DNA from: Planctomycetota bacterium
Lineage (GTDB): Bacteria > Planctomycetota > Phycisphaerae > Phycisphaerales > UBA1924
Reading direction: 5' to 3'
Assembly: GCA_013285505.1 (NCBI GenBank)
Contig: CP053450.1
Coordinates: forward strand, 1,906,796-1,970,795
Length of the DNA: 64,000 nucleotides
Under the pieces are notes generated by a model that did no database searches, was not told where the DNA came from, and saw only the letters and a list, made by a program, of their open reading frames with translations. The position numbers were made by a program, and so were the translations under genes. Positions 1 to 9,900 of this stretch are shown one piece after another (positions within the stretch are counted from its first letter, which is position 1; every line of letters starts with the position of its first letter).

Positions 1-884
1 ACGCCCCGCTCCACGAACCGCCGCTGCCGCGCCCGATCCGTCCCGAACGTGTACGCATACACCCCCAGCCCCCGCCCCAGCGCCCGCTCGATCAGCGTTG
101 GGTCCTCCCCCGCCCCGCCCTCTTCGGTCTCGATCAGCTTGAAACTCGGGCCGATCCCGTCAGCAAACGACGCGACCTCATCCAACACCCCGTCCGGAAC
201 CGGATCGCCGCACAGGTACACCAGCCGCAGCTCGCAGCCCAGTTCCTCCCGCATCCTCCGCAGCGCCGCAAGCTCAAAGCACTGCACCACCGCGCTGTCG
301 CCCCGGTGCACATAGCCCGCCCCCGACAACGCCGACACCAGCGACGCCGCCAGATCCATCCCCTGCTCCCGGTGCCACGCCGGCCGCTTCGGTTCGGGGA
401 TGACACCTACATCCCGCCCCGTCTTCGCATTCAACTCACCGACCAACGTCAGGCATTCCCCGAGCGTCGCGATCCGCAGCCCCGGCACACGCTCGCCGCC
501 GCGCCCCGGGCTCTCATCCAGCGACCGCAGCTCCTCGAGCGTGAAATCCATGTAGTACCACTCACCGTCCTCCCGCACTCTGCCCGGGAATACTCGCTCC
601 ATCACCGCCCGGTTCGAAACCGTCGTGTCGTGCGAACACACCAGCCGCCCGTCCGCCGTCATCACCACGTCCGGCTCGATAAAGTCCGCGCCCTGCCCAT
701 ACGCCAGGGCATACGCCGCCAGGGTGTGCTCCGGCAGATACGCACTCGCGCCCCGATGCGCAATCACCAGGCACGCCCGCTCCTCGGAGCCGCCCCCAAG
801 CGCCGCACCCATCCCCACACCCATCGCCACACTCACGCACAGCCCCAAAGCCGCGATCGTCCCGACAACCCGACGTGTCCGCAT
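1..884 (-). CDS. Glycerophosphodiester phosphodiesterase, exported (3' end cut by window)
   Basis: Hydrolyses glycerophosphodiesters to glycerol-3-phosphate plus an alcohol, probably outside the cytoplasm. Residues 1-32 form a signal peptide (MRTRR, then a hydrophobic stretch). The GDPD core is clear: AHRGAS with catalytic His43, EPD with metal ligands Glu70 and Asp72, and CSHD with second catalytic His85. A later VIPEPK supplies the usual Glu/Lys region. The start at 884 has a purine-rich GGAGGGAG upstream. The first 294 residues are visible; the family is usually 300-370 residues, so little is missing. Family assignment is firm; the natural substrate is not. Confidence 0.9.
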   Translation of the reverse strand, partial: MRTRRVVGTIAALGLCVSVAMGVGMGAALGGGSEERACLVIAHRGASAYLPEHTLAAYALAYGQGADFIEPDVVMTADGRLVCSHDTTVSNRAVMERVFPGRVREDGEWYYMDFTLEELRSLDESPGRGGERVPGLRIATLGECLTLVGELNAKTGRDVGVIPEPKRPAWHREQGMDLAASLVSALSGAGYVHRGDSAVVQCFELAALRRMREELGCELRLVYLCGDPVPDGVLDEVASFADGIGPSFKLIETEEGGAGEDPTLIERALGRGLGVYAYTFGTDRARQRRFVERG

Positions 885-1064
885 GCCGCCCTCTCCCTCC
901 GCCCCGGGCACTCCCGCCCCGGCAGCCCACCATAACTCCGCAGCCAACACCCCGACACCACCTGCCCCCACCCGACGACGGACTTCTTACGCCCTTAACC
1001 CAACCACGCGCCCGAACCACATGCCCAGGCCGTGACACCCAGGCACCCCGACCCGCCCACCCAC

Positions 1065-1097
1065 AAAAAAGCACAACCCGGCCTGAGGAGGCCGGGC
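1065..1097 (-). terminator. Rho-independent terminator of the Asn/Trp-rich protein gene
   Basis: On the minus strand a 7-bp stem (CCCGGCC / GGCCGGG, 1077-1083 with 1090-1096) with a 6-nt loop is followed within a few bases by six T (1065-1070). It lies about 40 bp past the stop at 1139. Confidence 0.85.
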
Positions 1098-1138
1098 TGC
1101 GAGGAGACATCACGATAAGGCAGAGGCCGCAAGCCCGA

Positions 1139-2083
1139 TCAGGCCGCGTCGCGCCCGTTGCAGTTCACGGGGTTCTGCGTGAAGGAGCCCGTGTTGCCGG
1201 CGTAGTTCTCAGGAGTGCCCGTGTACGACGGCATCGGCTGCTGCCAGTTGCCGCCGTTGGGGGTGTAGTTCGCACCGGAATTGGGCGTGAACCCGGGGTT
1301 GCCGTTCTGGTTGAAGTTCTGCGCGAAGTTGGGATGGAAGCTGGGAGCGAAACCGGCAGCGAAGTTCTGCCCGAAGTTCGAGTTGAAGCCGCTCGGCGAA
1401 TTCCAGCCAAAGCCGGTCGCGTTCCACGGAGTGCCGCTGAACGGTGTGGCGGTGGTGTTCTGGGTGGTCGGGGTGTTGAACCACGTCCCGAAGGGCTGCC
1501 AGCCCGTGCCGTTCCACGCCGTGTTCGAAGTCTGCGGCACGTTCGCACCCGCGTTCGAGAACCACGGCGTCGCGGAGTTCGAGAACCACGGCGTGGTCGC
1601 CGAGCCCCAGCCGTTGAAGCCGTTCTGGAAGAACGGCTGCGACTGGAAGTTGGAGTGCCCCGTGTTCCAGAACTGACCAAAGCCATTCCCGGCAAACGGC
1701 GTCCCGAACGTCGCAGCGTTACCGAACCACCAGCCGTTGGGGCCGTGGCCATACCCGTTGAAGGGCTGCCCGCCAAACGGCGACGGCTGGCTCCAGCCGG
1801 TCGCCGGGTTCCAACCGGTGGACTGGTTCCAACCGGTGTTCTGGTTCCACGGGCCGTTCTGGTTCCAGGAGCCCTGAGGCGCCGGGAACCCGCCCTGCCC
1901 GAACGAGTTGAACGGGCTCGGCGTAGAGCCGCCGAAGCCGTTCTGGTTCCAGCCCCCGTTCCAGCCCTGCGAGAAGTTCGGGTTCCAGCCCTGGTAGCCG
2001 AACGGCGTCCCGCCGTTGGCGTTCCACGAGGGCGCGGTGTTGAACGTCGAAGTGGGGGTCCAGTTGGCGAAGGGGGTGTTCAT
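1139..2083 (-). CDS. Low-complexity Asn/Gly/Phe/Trp-rich protein, almost uncharged
   Basis: No family recognised. The 314-residue protein (start MNTPFANW) is built almost wholly of N, G, F, W, S, T, P, Q and A. I find no Lys, one Arg, one Asp and one Glu, all in the C-terminal 40 residues. Short motifs recur: GWNQN, FGQ, FNS and TPWFSN (the last twice in tandem). There is no signal peptide or membrane segment. The composition resembles prion-like or FG-nucleoporin-like disordered proteins that self-associate. It has its own terminator and a modest ribosome site (AAGGA), so it is probably expressed. Function unknown; an upstream in-frame start at 2215 is possible but would add ordinary-looking residues that resemble leader DNA. 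Confidence 0.75.
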   Translation of the reverse strand: MNTPFANWTPTSTFNTAPSWNANGGTPFGYQGWNPNFSQGWNGGWNQNGFGGSTPSPFNSFGQGGFPAPQGSWNQNGPWNQNTGWNQSTGWNPATGWSQPSPFGGQPFNGYGHGPNGWWFGNAATFGTPFAGNGFGQFWNTGHSNFQSQPFFQNGFNGWGSATTPWFSNSATPWFSNAGANVPQTSNTAWNGTGWQPFGTWFNTPTTQNTTATPFSGTPWNATGFGWNSPSGFNSNFGQNFAAGFAPSFHPNFAQNFNQNGNPGFTPNSGANYTPNGGNWQQPMPSYTGTPENYAGNTGSFTQNPVNCNGRDAA

Positions 2084-2713
2084 GATCTTGTCCTTTTCTG
2101 ACAGCGGTGAACCGATACCCGGAGGCCGCCCCTCCCAACGCGGGAGCGCCGACCCGTTCCGGTTGTGTCCTCGGCCGTACAGGCACCGCAACCCGAGATA
2201 TGGACCCCCCGGCACGCCCCGCCGCCCAAAACGCGTCGTTTCTGCGCGTCGTCCGCCGGCCGCCCATCCTCGAAGCCAGCGGTGCCCGCCGGCCTTCCTG
2301 CCACAAACGTCGACAAGCCCCGTCCCCGCCCCGAGTCAAACCCTGCGGATTGTGACGAATGCACGATCTCCGGAACTCACCTGCATCCCGCACCGTCCAA
2401 CACCGGTACATCTCAGAGACCGGGACACACCCGGGCGCACAACCGCAGCCCGACAACCCCCACCCAGCCCAACCGGCCGGCGAGGGCCTCCCGAAACGGA
2501 TGTTTGGGAATTGAACGGAATCAAACCCCTTCCAATCCCCTCACCCGTCTGATACAGTAAAGACCGAGGCGGCAGCAGGCCGTCGCGGCCGACGACCGAT
2601 GTGTGACGATGTGTGACAAAGACGCGTGCGACTCCGCCAAAAGGCGAAAACACGCCCCGCACCCGCCGCGACCCAGCCGCACCGCCCCAGGCAACGCCCC
2701 AAGGAGGCCGCTC
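2084..2713. other. Divergent intergenic region, 630 bp
   Basis: No convincing gene. It holds the leaders of the two diverging genes. A 10-bp tandem direct repeat GATGTGTGAC occupies 2598-2607 and 2608-2617, just downstream of a weak promoter candidate, and could be an operator. AAGGAGG at 2701-2707 is the ribosome site of the next gene. Confidence 0.5.
2530..2558 (+). promoter_or_regulatory. Weak sigma-70-like promoter candidate
   Basis: TTCCAA (2530-2535), a 17-bp spacer, then TACAGT (2553-2558), about 155 bp before the exported-protein start at 2714. Both boxes are poor matches, so this is only a candidate. Confidence 0.3.
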
Positions 2714-3670
2714 ATGCAGGCAACAACCCGCCGCCAAAATCCCGCATTCCGCACCGGCCTGCTCATCGCCGCCGCCGGCGCCCTCTTCGTAGGCACCCTC
2801 CCCGCGGCCTCCGCCCAGACCCTCTCCAGCACCGCCGCCGTCGCCCCGAGCCCCAACCAGCTCAAGCGCGAAAACCTCATCAAAATGCAGCGGCAGATGC
2901 CAGACATCAACTTCGACGAATACCGCCTCGAAGACGTCATGAACTTCATCGGCGAGATCACCGGAGCCGACCTCGAACCCATGTGGATCGACGACTCCGC
3001 CATCGACGGCCTCGACCCCGACGCCCTCATCTCCCTCAAGGCCAAACGAGTCTCCGCCCTCCGCCTCCTCGAAATGGTCCTCGAAAAAGCCGAAGTCGGC
3101 TCCGCGGCATTCTCCGGCGGCTACACCTGGCAGATGACCGAATGGGGCACCATCGAGTGCGGCCCGAAGGAACTCCTCGCCCGCCGCGCACGACTCGAGA
3201 TCTACCCCATCACCGACCTCCTCTGGGAAATCCCCGACTACGCCGAAGCACCCGAGATCGACCTCCAGACCGTCCTCCAAAGCTCCCAAGGCGGCGGCGG
3301 CGGACAGAGCCCCTTCCAGGACGCCCAGGACGACGACCTCGACCGAACCACGCTCGAAGAACGCTCCGTCGAACTCATCGAAATCATCGAAGCACTCGTC
3401 GAGCCCGAGACATGGCTCTCCGGCGGCGGCACAGCCTCCATCCGCTACTTCCAGGGCAGCCTCCTCGTCCGCGGCCCCGACTACCTCCACCGCAACCTCG
3501 GCGGCTACTCCTGGTGGCCCAGCACCGACACCTCCTCCCAAGTCGTCAACGGCCGCCGCTACGTCAGCATCGGCGTCGACACCGGAATCTCCACCGTCGA
3601 AGGCTTCACCAACCAGCCCGTCACCGGCGTGGTCGGTGGCGGCGGCGGCAACCCCGGCGGCGGTGGGTGA
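2714..3670 (+). CDS. Exported protein with STN/secretin-N-like segment
   Basis: 318 residues. Residues 1-34 are a signal peptide ending ASA. Residues about 55-115 (FDEYRLEDVMNFIGEITGAD, then LLEMVLEKA) have the alternating pattern of the short STN/secretin N domain found in secretins and planctomycete exported proteins, which places it in the envelope. The middle is Gly/Gln/Asp-rich and the tail ends in a run of glycines. The start is chosen at the ATG preceded by AAGGAGG at 2701; the in-frame start 111 bp earlier has no such site. The stop overlaps the next gene by 4 bp, so the LuxR-type regulator downstream is probably co-translated. Function unknown. Confidence 0.75.
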   Translation: MQATTRRQNPAFRTGLLIAAAGALFVGTLPAASAQTLSSTAAVAPSPNQLKRENLIKMQRQMPDINFDEYRLEDVMNFIGEITGADLEPMWIDDSAIDGLDPDALISLKAKRVSALRLLEMVLEKAEVGSAAFSGGYTWQMTEWGTIECGPKELLARRARLEIYPITDLLWEIPDYAEAPEIDLQTVLQSSQGGGGGQSPFQDAQDDDLDRTTLEERSVELIEIIEALVEPETWLSGGGTASIRYFQGSLLVRGPDYLHRNLGGYSWWPSTDTSSQVVNGRRYVSIGVDTGISTVEGFTNQPVTGVVGGGGGNPGGGG

Positions 3671-4455
3671 GCAGGTCCGACAGACCAAGGGCAAAGGACA
3701 TCCGAGGCGCCTATCGACTCGTCAGTGACTGCCGAGATGTAGGTGCCGACCTCATCGCGTGGCAGGAACGCCTCCTCCGCGGCCTCTGCGACACCGTCCG
3801 CGCCCAGGTCGGCATCAGCGGCAACATGCGCAGCTTCGGCACCGGCGACGCCGAATCACTCGGCTCCGTCCGCATCGGATGGCGCGACAAACAGGCCGAG
3901 CAACTCTGGCTCGACTACGCCACCAACATCCCCGTAGAACGCACCCCCGAATACCCCGCCCTCATCGGCGCCGAAGACCGACTCGTCACCCGCACCCGCG
4001 ACCAGCTCTGGGGACGCGAGGCCTGGTACCGCTCCCGCACCTTCAACGAACGCCACAAACGCGTCGGCATCGACGACTACATCATCTCCATCCAGCGCCT
4101 CCCCTTCGCCGACCTCTGGCACTCACTCTGGATCCACCGCGCCGCCGACCAGCCACCCTTCACCCGCCGCGAGTGGTGGCTCGTCCGCTGCGTCCACGAA
4201 GAAATCGGCCGCCTCCTCGGAAACGCCCTCGCCTCCGCCGCCGAGCCAAAGCTCTCCGACCTCACCCCCAGGCAACGCGACGTCCTCGACGCCGTCCTCG
4301 AAGGCCTCGCCGAAAAAGACGCCGCGGCCGCCCTCGGCGTCGGCCGGGCCACAGTCCACGAGCACATCCTCGCCATCTACCGCCACTACGGCGTCTCCTC
4401 CCGGGCCGAACTCATGGCCCTCTTCGTCGGCCGCGAACCTCCAACCCGCGCCTGA
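3667..4455 (+). CDS. LuxR-type HTH transcriptional regulator
   Basis: 262 residues from a GTG that overlaps the previous stop (GTGA). The C-terminal 64 residues (from 199) are a LuxR/GerE helix-turn-helix: LTPRQRDVLD, then AAALGVGRATVHEHI. Residues 1-195 match no receiver or autoinducer domain that I recognise and may be a planctomycete-specific sensor. The 4-bp overlap couples it to the exported STN-like protein, so it may regulate or respond to that protein. An alternative is a later in-frame start, as no strong ribosome site precedes the GTG. Confidence 0.75.
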   Translation: MSRSDRPRAKDIRGAYRLVSDCRDVGADLIAWQERLLRGLCDTVRAQVGISGNMRSFGTGDAESLGSVRIGWRDKQAEQLWLDYATNIPVERTPEYPALIGAEDRLVTRTRDQLWGREAWYRSRTFNERHKRVGIDDYIISIQRLPFADLWHSLWIHRAADQPPFTRREWWLVRCVHEEIGRLLGNALASAAEPKLSDLTPRQRDVLDAVLEGLAEKDAAAALGVGRATVHEHILAIYRHYGVSSRAELMALFVGREPPTRA

Positions 4456-4608
4456 AGCCCCCCCGCACGCCCCCAGACCCCCATTCCTCGCCCAACCCAC
4501 CAATCAGTGGGCCCCCCCGCCCCCTCCACCGCGGATCATGTGTGCAGCAACCCCCGGGGTTCCGACCGACACCGGCCCCCCGCACGCACACCCAGCAAGG
4601 AGAACCAC

Positions 4609-5556
4609 ATGCACCGCTCACTCGCAAGGACCGCCCTCACCGCCCTCGCCCTCTCCGCCGTAGCCACAACCGCGGCCAGCGCCGACGACCTCTACCTCGC
4701 CGGAAACTTCGGCCAGATCTGGCACCTCGACACCGACACCGGCGTCGTCGACAACCCCGTCTCCTGCGGCGGCAACGTCGAGGGCCTCGTCCTCCAGGGG
4801 CGTGACGTCCTCGCCGCCAGCTCCGACGGCACCGTCTACCGCATCGACCTCGACACCGGCTTCTTCAAGAGCACCTTCCCCGTCGTCGGCAGCCCCCTCT
4901 CGATGACCCGCTGGGGCAACACCCTCTACATCACCGACGAGATCGGCGGCATCCAGTGGTACCAGGCCGACGACGGCTCCCTCATCGACACCTACTACAT
5001 CAACGATCCGCAGCAGGCCTCCGTCCTCTTCGGCGGCACCATCTTCACCGGCAGCTGGAGCACCTTCGTCTACAAGTCCCCCATCGGCGGCATGGACTTC
5101 CAGTTCTTCACCGCCTGCGGCGGCACCGTCAACTCCATGACCACCGACGGCACCGACCTGCTCATCGGCTCCCGCGAGGGCACCATCTACGTCTTCGACG
5201 CCGTCACCGGCGGCTACCGCGTCACCTACCCCGTCGCCTCCGACTGCGTCGGCATGGCCTACACCGACGGCAGCCTCTTCATCGCCGGCTCCGACGGCAT
5301 CGTCCACCGCATGAACCTCGCCAACGGCAACATCGAACGCACCTACGACACCGGACTCGACCTCACCGCCATGGCCGGAGCCGACGCCTGCGCCGCCGAC
5401 TTCAACACCGACGGCGAGATCTCCATCCTCGACTTCCTCGCCTTCCTCAACGCCTGGAACGACCAGGACAACACCGCCGACATGGACGGCAACGGCGTCA
5501 TCAACACCCAGGACTTCCTCGTCTTCCTCAACGCCTTCACCGCCGGCTGCGAATGA
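4609..5556 (+). CDS. Secreted beta-propeller-like protein with GC-type dockerin tail
   Basis: 315 residues. Signal peptide 1-24 (ends ASA). Residues 25-260 consist of repeats of the type LYLAGNFGQIWHLDTDTG and LLIGSREGTIYVFDAVTGG, as in PQQ/WD-like propellers. Residues 261-315 form two EF-hand-like calcium loops (DFNTDGEISILD, DMDGNGVINTQD), each followed by a helix FLAFLNAW or FLVFLNAF, and the protein ends AGCE. AAGGAG at 4598-4603 supports the start. The tail matches three other proteins in this window and is likely a surface-sorting or assembly tag. Ligand unknown. Confidence 0.8.
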   Translation: MHRSLARTALTALALSAVATTAASADDLYLAGNFGQIWHLDTDTGVVDNPVSCGGNVEGLVLQGRDVLAASSDGTVYRIDLDTGFFKSTFPVVGSPLSMTRWGNTLYITDEIGGIQWYQADDGSLIDTYYINDPQQASVLFGGTIFTGSWSTFVYKSPIGGMDFQFFTACGGTVNSMTTDGTDLLIGSREGTIYVFDAVTGGYRVTYPVASDCVGMAYTDGSLFIAGSDGIVHRMNLANGNIERTYDTGLDLTAMAGADACAADFNTDGEISILDFLAFLNAWNDQDNTADMDGNGVINTQDFLVFLNAFTAGCE

Positions 5557-5562
5557 GCCGGT

Positions 5563-5628
5563 AGCACAACGACTTCGATGCACCCAGCGCAGCCAACGGC
5601 GCCCCGGTTACCGGGGCGTCGTTGTGCT
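5563..5628. terminator. Nested inverted repeat between convergent genes
   Basis: An outer 11-bp perfect stem (AGCACAACGAC at 5563-5573 with GTCGTTGTGCT at 5618-5628) encloses an inner 8-bp stem (CGCCCCGG / CCGGGGCG, 5600-5618). It sits between the ends of the dockerin protein gene and the PAC2 gene. No clear T-run follows on either strand, so it could block readthrough or be a short palindromic repeat. Confidence 0.5.
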
Positions 5629-5658
5629 GGAGTCATGCAGAATGCGTCCCGCCCCGCG

Positions 5659-6658
5659 TCAGTCCGACGAGCGGAACAGATCAAGAAACCGGTCCTCATA
5701 CTCATCGAACACGCCGAGCCGATCCAGCTCACTCTTCAGGTCAAACGCCACGTCCCGGTCGGCAGCCGCGGCATGGAACCGCCGCTCGATCTCCGCCCGA
5801 ACCTCCGCGTCCAGCCCGTGGTCGTCCTCCTCGTCAGCCGTCGGACCACCCCCGCCCGAGTCCACATCGTCCGGGCCCAGATCCTCCGAGCCGTCATCCC
5901 CATCGGCATCGAACAGCTCGTCGCTCTCCGAGGCCGACTCCTGCGCCCGCCTCCACCTGCTCGAGCATCCGCAGCATCGCCTCCTCACCCGCGTCCACAC
6001 GCTGGTTCAGCTCCGTAAAGTCGATATCGATACCCGTGACATCGCCGAACGCCGACAACACCGACCGCGCCGCCCGGAAGTTCGGCACCCGGGCCGCGTA
6101 GAACGGGATCTCCGCAAGCAGGCACGCCCCGTCAAGCTCCCGCTCGCCGGCCGCGCCCAGCATCAGGCCGTTCAGCCCGCCGATCCGCCCGTCCGAAGCA
6201 GGGTTGATCCCAAACTCCGACAGCTCTTCCAGCAGGTTGCTCGTCGTCACCGCCGCAGTCACTCCCGGCTCCTCGCTCGGATGGATCGCCGACGCCAGCG
6301 AAGCAAACGTGAACACCCGATCGATCTGCTCATCGCGCAACTGATCGAGCAAGTCGTGCACGAACGCGTACCCGTTCCGCGACGGCTGCGCCTCCGCCAG
6401 AAACACAATCAGCGGCCGCCCGATATGGTCCTCGGGCGTGCGGAACAACAGCCCCCGCGGCAGGTGCGGACGCTCGACCACACCGGAGCGCACCCCGACG
6501 TGGGTCAGGTCAACATGGTTGATCAGCGGCACCACGCCCATCGGCTTGAGACCAAGCTTGCGGACGAGATAGCCCCCGGCGATCGCAGCCACATTGCCCA
6601 TGCCGGGCCACGCGGCGACAAGATACGGACGTTCTGCGTTTGGTGTACTTTCAGTCAT
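5659..6658 (-). CDS. PAC2-family protein (one frameshift)
   Basis: The PAC2 fold is shared with proteasome-assembly chaperones and with bacterial ATP-grasp-associated proteins of uncertain role. From MTESTPNAERPYLVAAWPGMGN the sequence reads as PAC2 for about 230 residues (GYLVRKLGLKPMG, RPLIVFLAEAQPS, LNGLMLGAAG). A one-base surplus near 5947 (GGCGGGCGC for GGCGGCGC) then moves the reading frame. The next frame continues smoothly as an acidic linker (SDELFDADGDD) and a C-terminal helix ending FRSSD. The span is 1000 bp, one more than a multiple of three. Repaired length is 332 residues. The break is most likely an artefact. Confidence 0.8.
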
Positions 6659-6802
6659 GATGCAGGGACAAGTGCGAGCCGCGTGCCAAACCACCGCACC
6701 GACCGCAAACCCTCGAAACGGCCGTAAACACCGCCTCCGACCGCCCTTGCACCGCCCGCCTGCCGGTTTGGCAGGCAGAGTCGCCCCGACGAACCCACGC
6801 CC

Positions 6803-9254
6803 CTAATCCCCCAGCAACGCCCGCCACCGATCACCGTTCTCGATATCGCCCCCGCGGTCGTACACCGCCACCAGCCACCGCACCACCTGCTGTGTCTGCG
6901 GATGATCGTTCCCGTACGTCCCATCGAGATGCCGGTACGACTCCAGCAGACGCGGCAGCGCCTCCGCGTCCCGGTCGTGCTCGGCCAGCGCAATCCCGTA
7001 CGACTTGATCACAGCCCCCGCCAGCGGGTGCGGGTCGGGCAACTGCCCGACAATCCGCGGCACCACATCCGCCCAGATCGGCTCGGCCTCCGGAAAGCGC
7101 CCCAACGCCGAATACGTCCGCGCCAGATTCTGCCGCGCCAGCAGCGCATTCAGGTGCCCCTCGCCGAGCACGCGCGCCGCCGATTCGGCGATCTCCCGCG
7201 TGATCGGCAACGCCGCCGCAAAGTCGCCCCGAGCCGCCAGCGTCGCACCCAGCGAGTTCAGCGACTTCATGTACGTCGGATGATCCGGGTCCATCGTCAG
7301 CTTCGCCTCGGCGATCGCTGACTGCAGCAGCGCGAGAGCGTCGTCGGCCCGCCCCGCCGCGTCGTACGCCTGCGAGAGCGCCGTGCGGTAGTCCAGCAGC
7401 GTTCCCGCGTCGGCCTCCGGCCAGCGCTCATACCGCGGCAGCGCCTCCTCAAACAACTCGATCGCCCGGTCGATCTCGTCAAACTCCATCGCCACCATCG
7501 CGTGGCTTATCATCACCCGAAGCGTCGCAGGGTGCGTCGGGCCCGCGTGCGTACGCAGCCCCGCGAGCGACCGCTCACGAAGCGCCGCCGCCTCCTCGTA
7601 CCGGGTGTCATCCAGCAGCAGCCGCGCATGGATGTTCATCATCTCGAGCGTCAACGGGTCCTCTTCACCCAGCGTCGCCTCGTACAACTCCAGAGACCGG
7701 GCGCTGTGATGCAGCGCACGAGACTGATCGTTCAGCCGCCGGTACACACTCCCCAACGCCCTGTGAATGAAAGCCGCCGCCTCCTGCTGCTCGGCCAACT
7801 CCGTGTCCACGCGCCCCGCCGCGTCGTCCAGCGCCTCGACGATCGTCACGTCACGCCCGAGAGATACCTCCGGTGCCGCCGCGAGAAGCAGGTGCGTGGT
7901 GTAGAACTCGTTGACCGCCTGCGCCGCCGCCGCCCGCGCCTGTGCCTCGGCGCGAGCCTCACCGGCCTCGGTGACGGCGTCTTGGAGCGAGGTGTTCGCC
8001 CCCGCCAGCCGCACCGCCAGCACCGTGGACACCACCGCGCCGCACACCAGCAACACCAGCGCCACCGACGACACCGCCACCAGCCCCCGGTGCCGCTTGG
8101 CAAACTTCCGCACCAGATACACCCGGCTCGGCGGCCGCGCCACGATCGGCTCGTCGGCAAGGAACCGCCGCACATCGCTCGCAAACTCCGCGATGCTCTG
8201 GTACCGGCGCTCCCGGTCCTTCTCGAGCGACTTGGCGATGATCGTCTCGACATCGCCGCGGCACTCCCGGTTGGTCGCGCTCAGCCGGCTCGGCTCCTCC
8301 TGCCTGATCACCCGCACCGCCTCCGGGATCAGCTTGTTCCGCAGGTCATACGGCAACGAGCCCGCGATCAGCTCATACGCCACCACACCCAGCGCGTACA
8401 CATCGCTCCGCGTGTCGAGCTGCCCCGGGTCGCCCTCCACCTGCTCGGGCGACATGTACGGCAGCGTCCCGATCAGCTGCCCGACCTCCGTCCGCATCGT
8501 CGTCATCTGCAGATCAGGATCGACCGCCCGCGCCACGCCGAAGTCCAGAATCTTCGGCTGTCCGTCCGGCGCGATCAGGATGTTCCCCGGCTTCAGGTCG
8601 CGGTGGATCACACCCTTCTGGTGCGCATGGTGCACCGCGTCGGCGATCCGCGCGATCAGCTCGAGCCGGCCCCGCAGGTCCAGCCCCGGGTCCTTGGCCA
8701 CCTCGTGCAGCGACCGCCCGTGCACCAGCTCCATCGCAAAGTACGGGATCGGACCGTCCGGCGAAGGCACGATCCCCGCGTCGAAGATCTGCGCGATCCC
8801 CGGGTGCTGCAGCCGCGCCAGCAGCTGGATCTCGTACTCAAACCGCCGCCGCATCGCCGGCTGCGTAAACGACGACCGCAACACCTTGAGCCGCCACCAG
8901 CCGACGGGGGTGCGCACGCTCGGCCTCGTACACGATCCCCATCCCGCCGCGTCCCAACTCCCGAACGATCCGGTATCCCGGCACGCTCGGCAGCGCCACC
9001 GCCCCCTCGGCCCTGCCCGCACTCCCTGCATCACCCGCCGGCCCGCTCGGCGGGAGCGTCTCATCCTCCGTCGATGTCGCGTACTCCAGCACGCTCTCGC
9101 TGCTGGCGTGGGCCGCGAGCAGCGCCTCGACCTCCCGCCGCAGCGGCCCGTTGCGCGCGCACGCACCGTCGAGGTACTCCCCGCGCTCATCCGGCGCCAG
9201 GCCCACCGCCTCGGTAAACACCCGCTGCAACTCATCCCACCGCGCATCATCCAT
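6803..9254 (-). CDS. Membrane Ser/Thr protein kinase with TPR region (one frameshift)
   Basis: Repaired length is 816 residues. N-terminal part MDDARWDELQRVF..., with a GRGGMGIVY glycine loop near 107, then a one-base surplus near 8891 (GTGGCGGCTC for GTGGCGCTC) exactly at VALK, which carries the ATP-binding Lys. After the shift: HRDLKPGN near 217, DFGVAR and GTLPYMSPEQ, so an intact Hanks-type kinase. A membrane helix follows at about 388-408, then roughly ten TPR-like repeats to the C-terminus, expected outside the cytoplasm. The start overlaps the ECF sigma gene by 8 bp. This sigma/kinase pairing is common in planctomycetes and suggests that the kinase controls that sigma factor or its regulon. 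Confidence 0.88.
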
Positions 9255-9873
9255 CGCCGCGCTCCCCCGCCGAACCCGGCTCTCCCGCGTCGCCGGGCTC
9301 CGAGGACATCTCGCGGAACAGCCACGCCCGGGCGAAGTTCCACTCGTTCTTGACCGTCGTCACCGAGAGATCGAGCACCCGCGCTGTCTGCGCGATGCTC
9401 AGCCCCGCGAAGTACCGCAGCATCACGATCTGCGCCTTCCGCCCATCGACACGCTCCAGCTTCTCGATCGCCTCGTGCAGGTCGAGCAGCCGCTCCGGAT
9501 CCGCGATCGGCGCCGGCACATCCCGACCCTCCAGCGAACGCGGCCGCACCCCGCCCCCGCGCTTCACCGCCCGCCGCGCACGGGCGTGATCGATCAGGAT
9601 CTGCCGCATCGCCCGCGCCGCCGCACCGAAGAAATGCGCCCGATTCTCCCACGCCATCTCCCGCCCGGCAAACAGCCGCAGGTACACCTCGTGCACCAGC
9701 ACCGTCGTCTGGAGCGTGCCCCGCACCTCGTGCCGCATCTCCTGCCGGGCCATCCGCCGCAACTCCTGGTAGACACGGGGGATCCAGTCGTCGGGCGACT
9801 GCTCGCGCACCGGTGTCGTGTCGGTCGCCATCGAGTTGTCGGGTCGGGCGTCGGCCAAGGCGTGCTCCATCAC
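9247..9873 (-). CDS. ECF-type RNA polymerase sigma factor (TIGR02999-like)
   Basis: 208 residues. Region 2 (VYQELRRMARQEMRHE, LVHEVYLRL, NRAHFFGAAARAMRQIL) and region 4 (RYFAGLSIAQTARVLDLS, TVKNEWNFARAWLFREM) match the planctomycete/acidobacterial ECF group whose region 2 contains HFFGAAARAMR. It is upstream of, and overlaps by 8 bp, the membrane kinase gene, so the two form an operon. A promoter candidate lies at 9901-9930. A second ATG 42 bp in (MATDTTPV) is an alternative start. No anti-sigma factor is adjacent; the kinase may fill that role. Confidence 0.9.
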   Translation of the reverse strand: MMEHALADARPDNSMATDTTPVREQSPDDWIPRVYQELRRMARQEMRHEVRGTLQTTVLVHEVYLRLFAGREMAWENRAHFFGAAARAMRQILIDHARARRAVKRGGGVRPRSLEGRDVPAPIADPERLLDLHEAIEKLERVDGRKAQIVMLRYFAGLSIAQTARVLDLSVTTVKNEWNFARAWLFREMSSEPGDAGEPGSAGERGDG

Positions 9874-9900
9874 AGTCGATCCCCCGGTGTGCAGAGTCGG

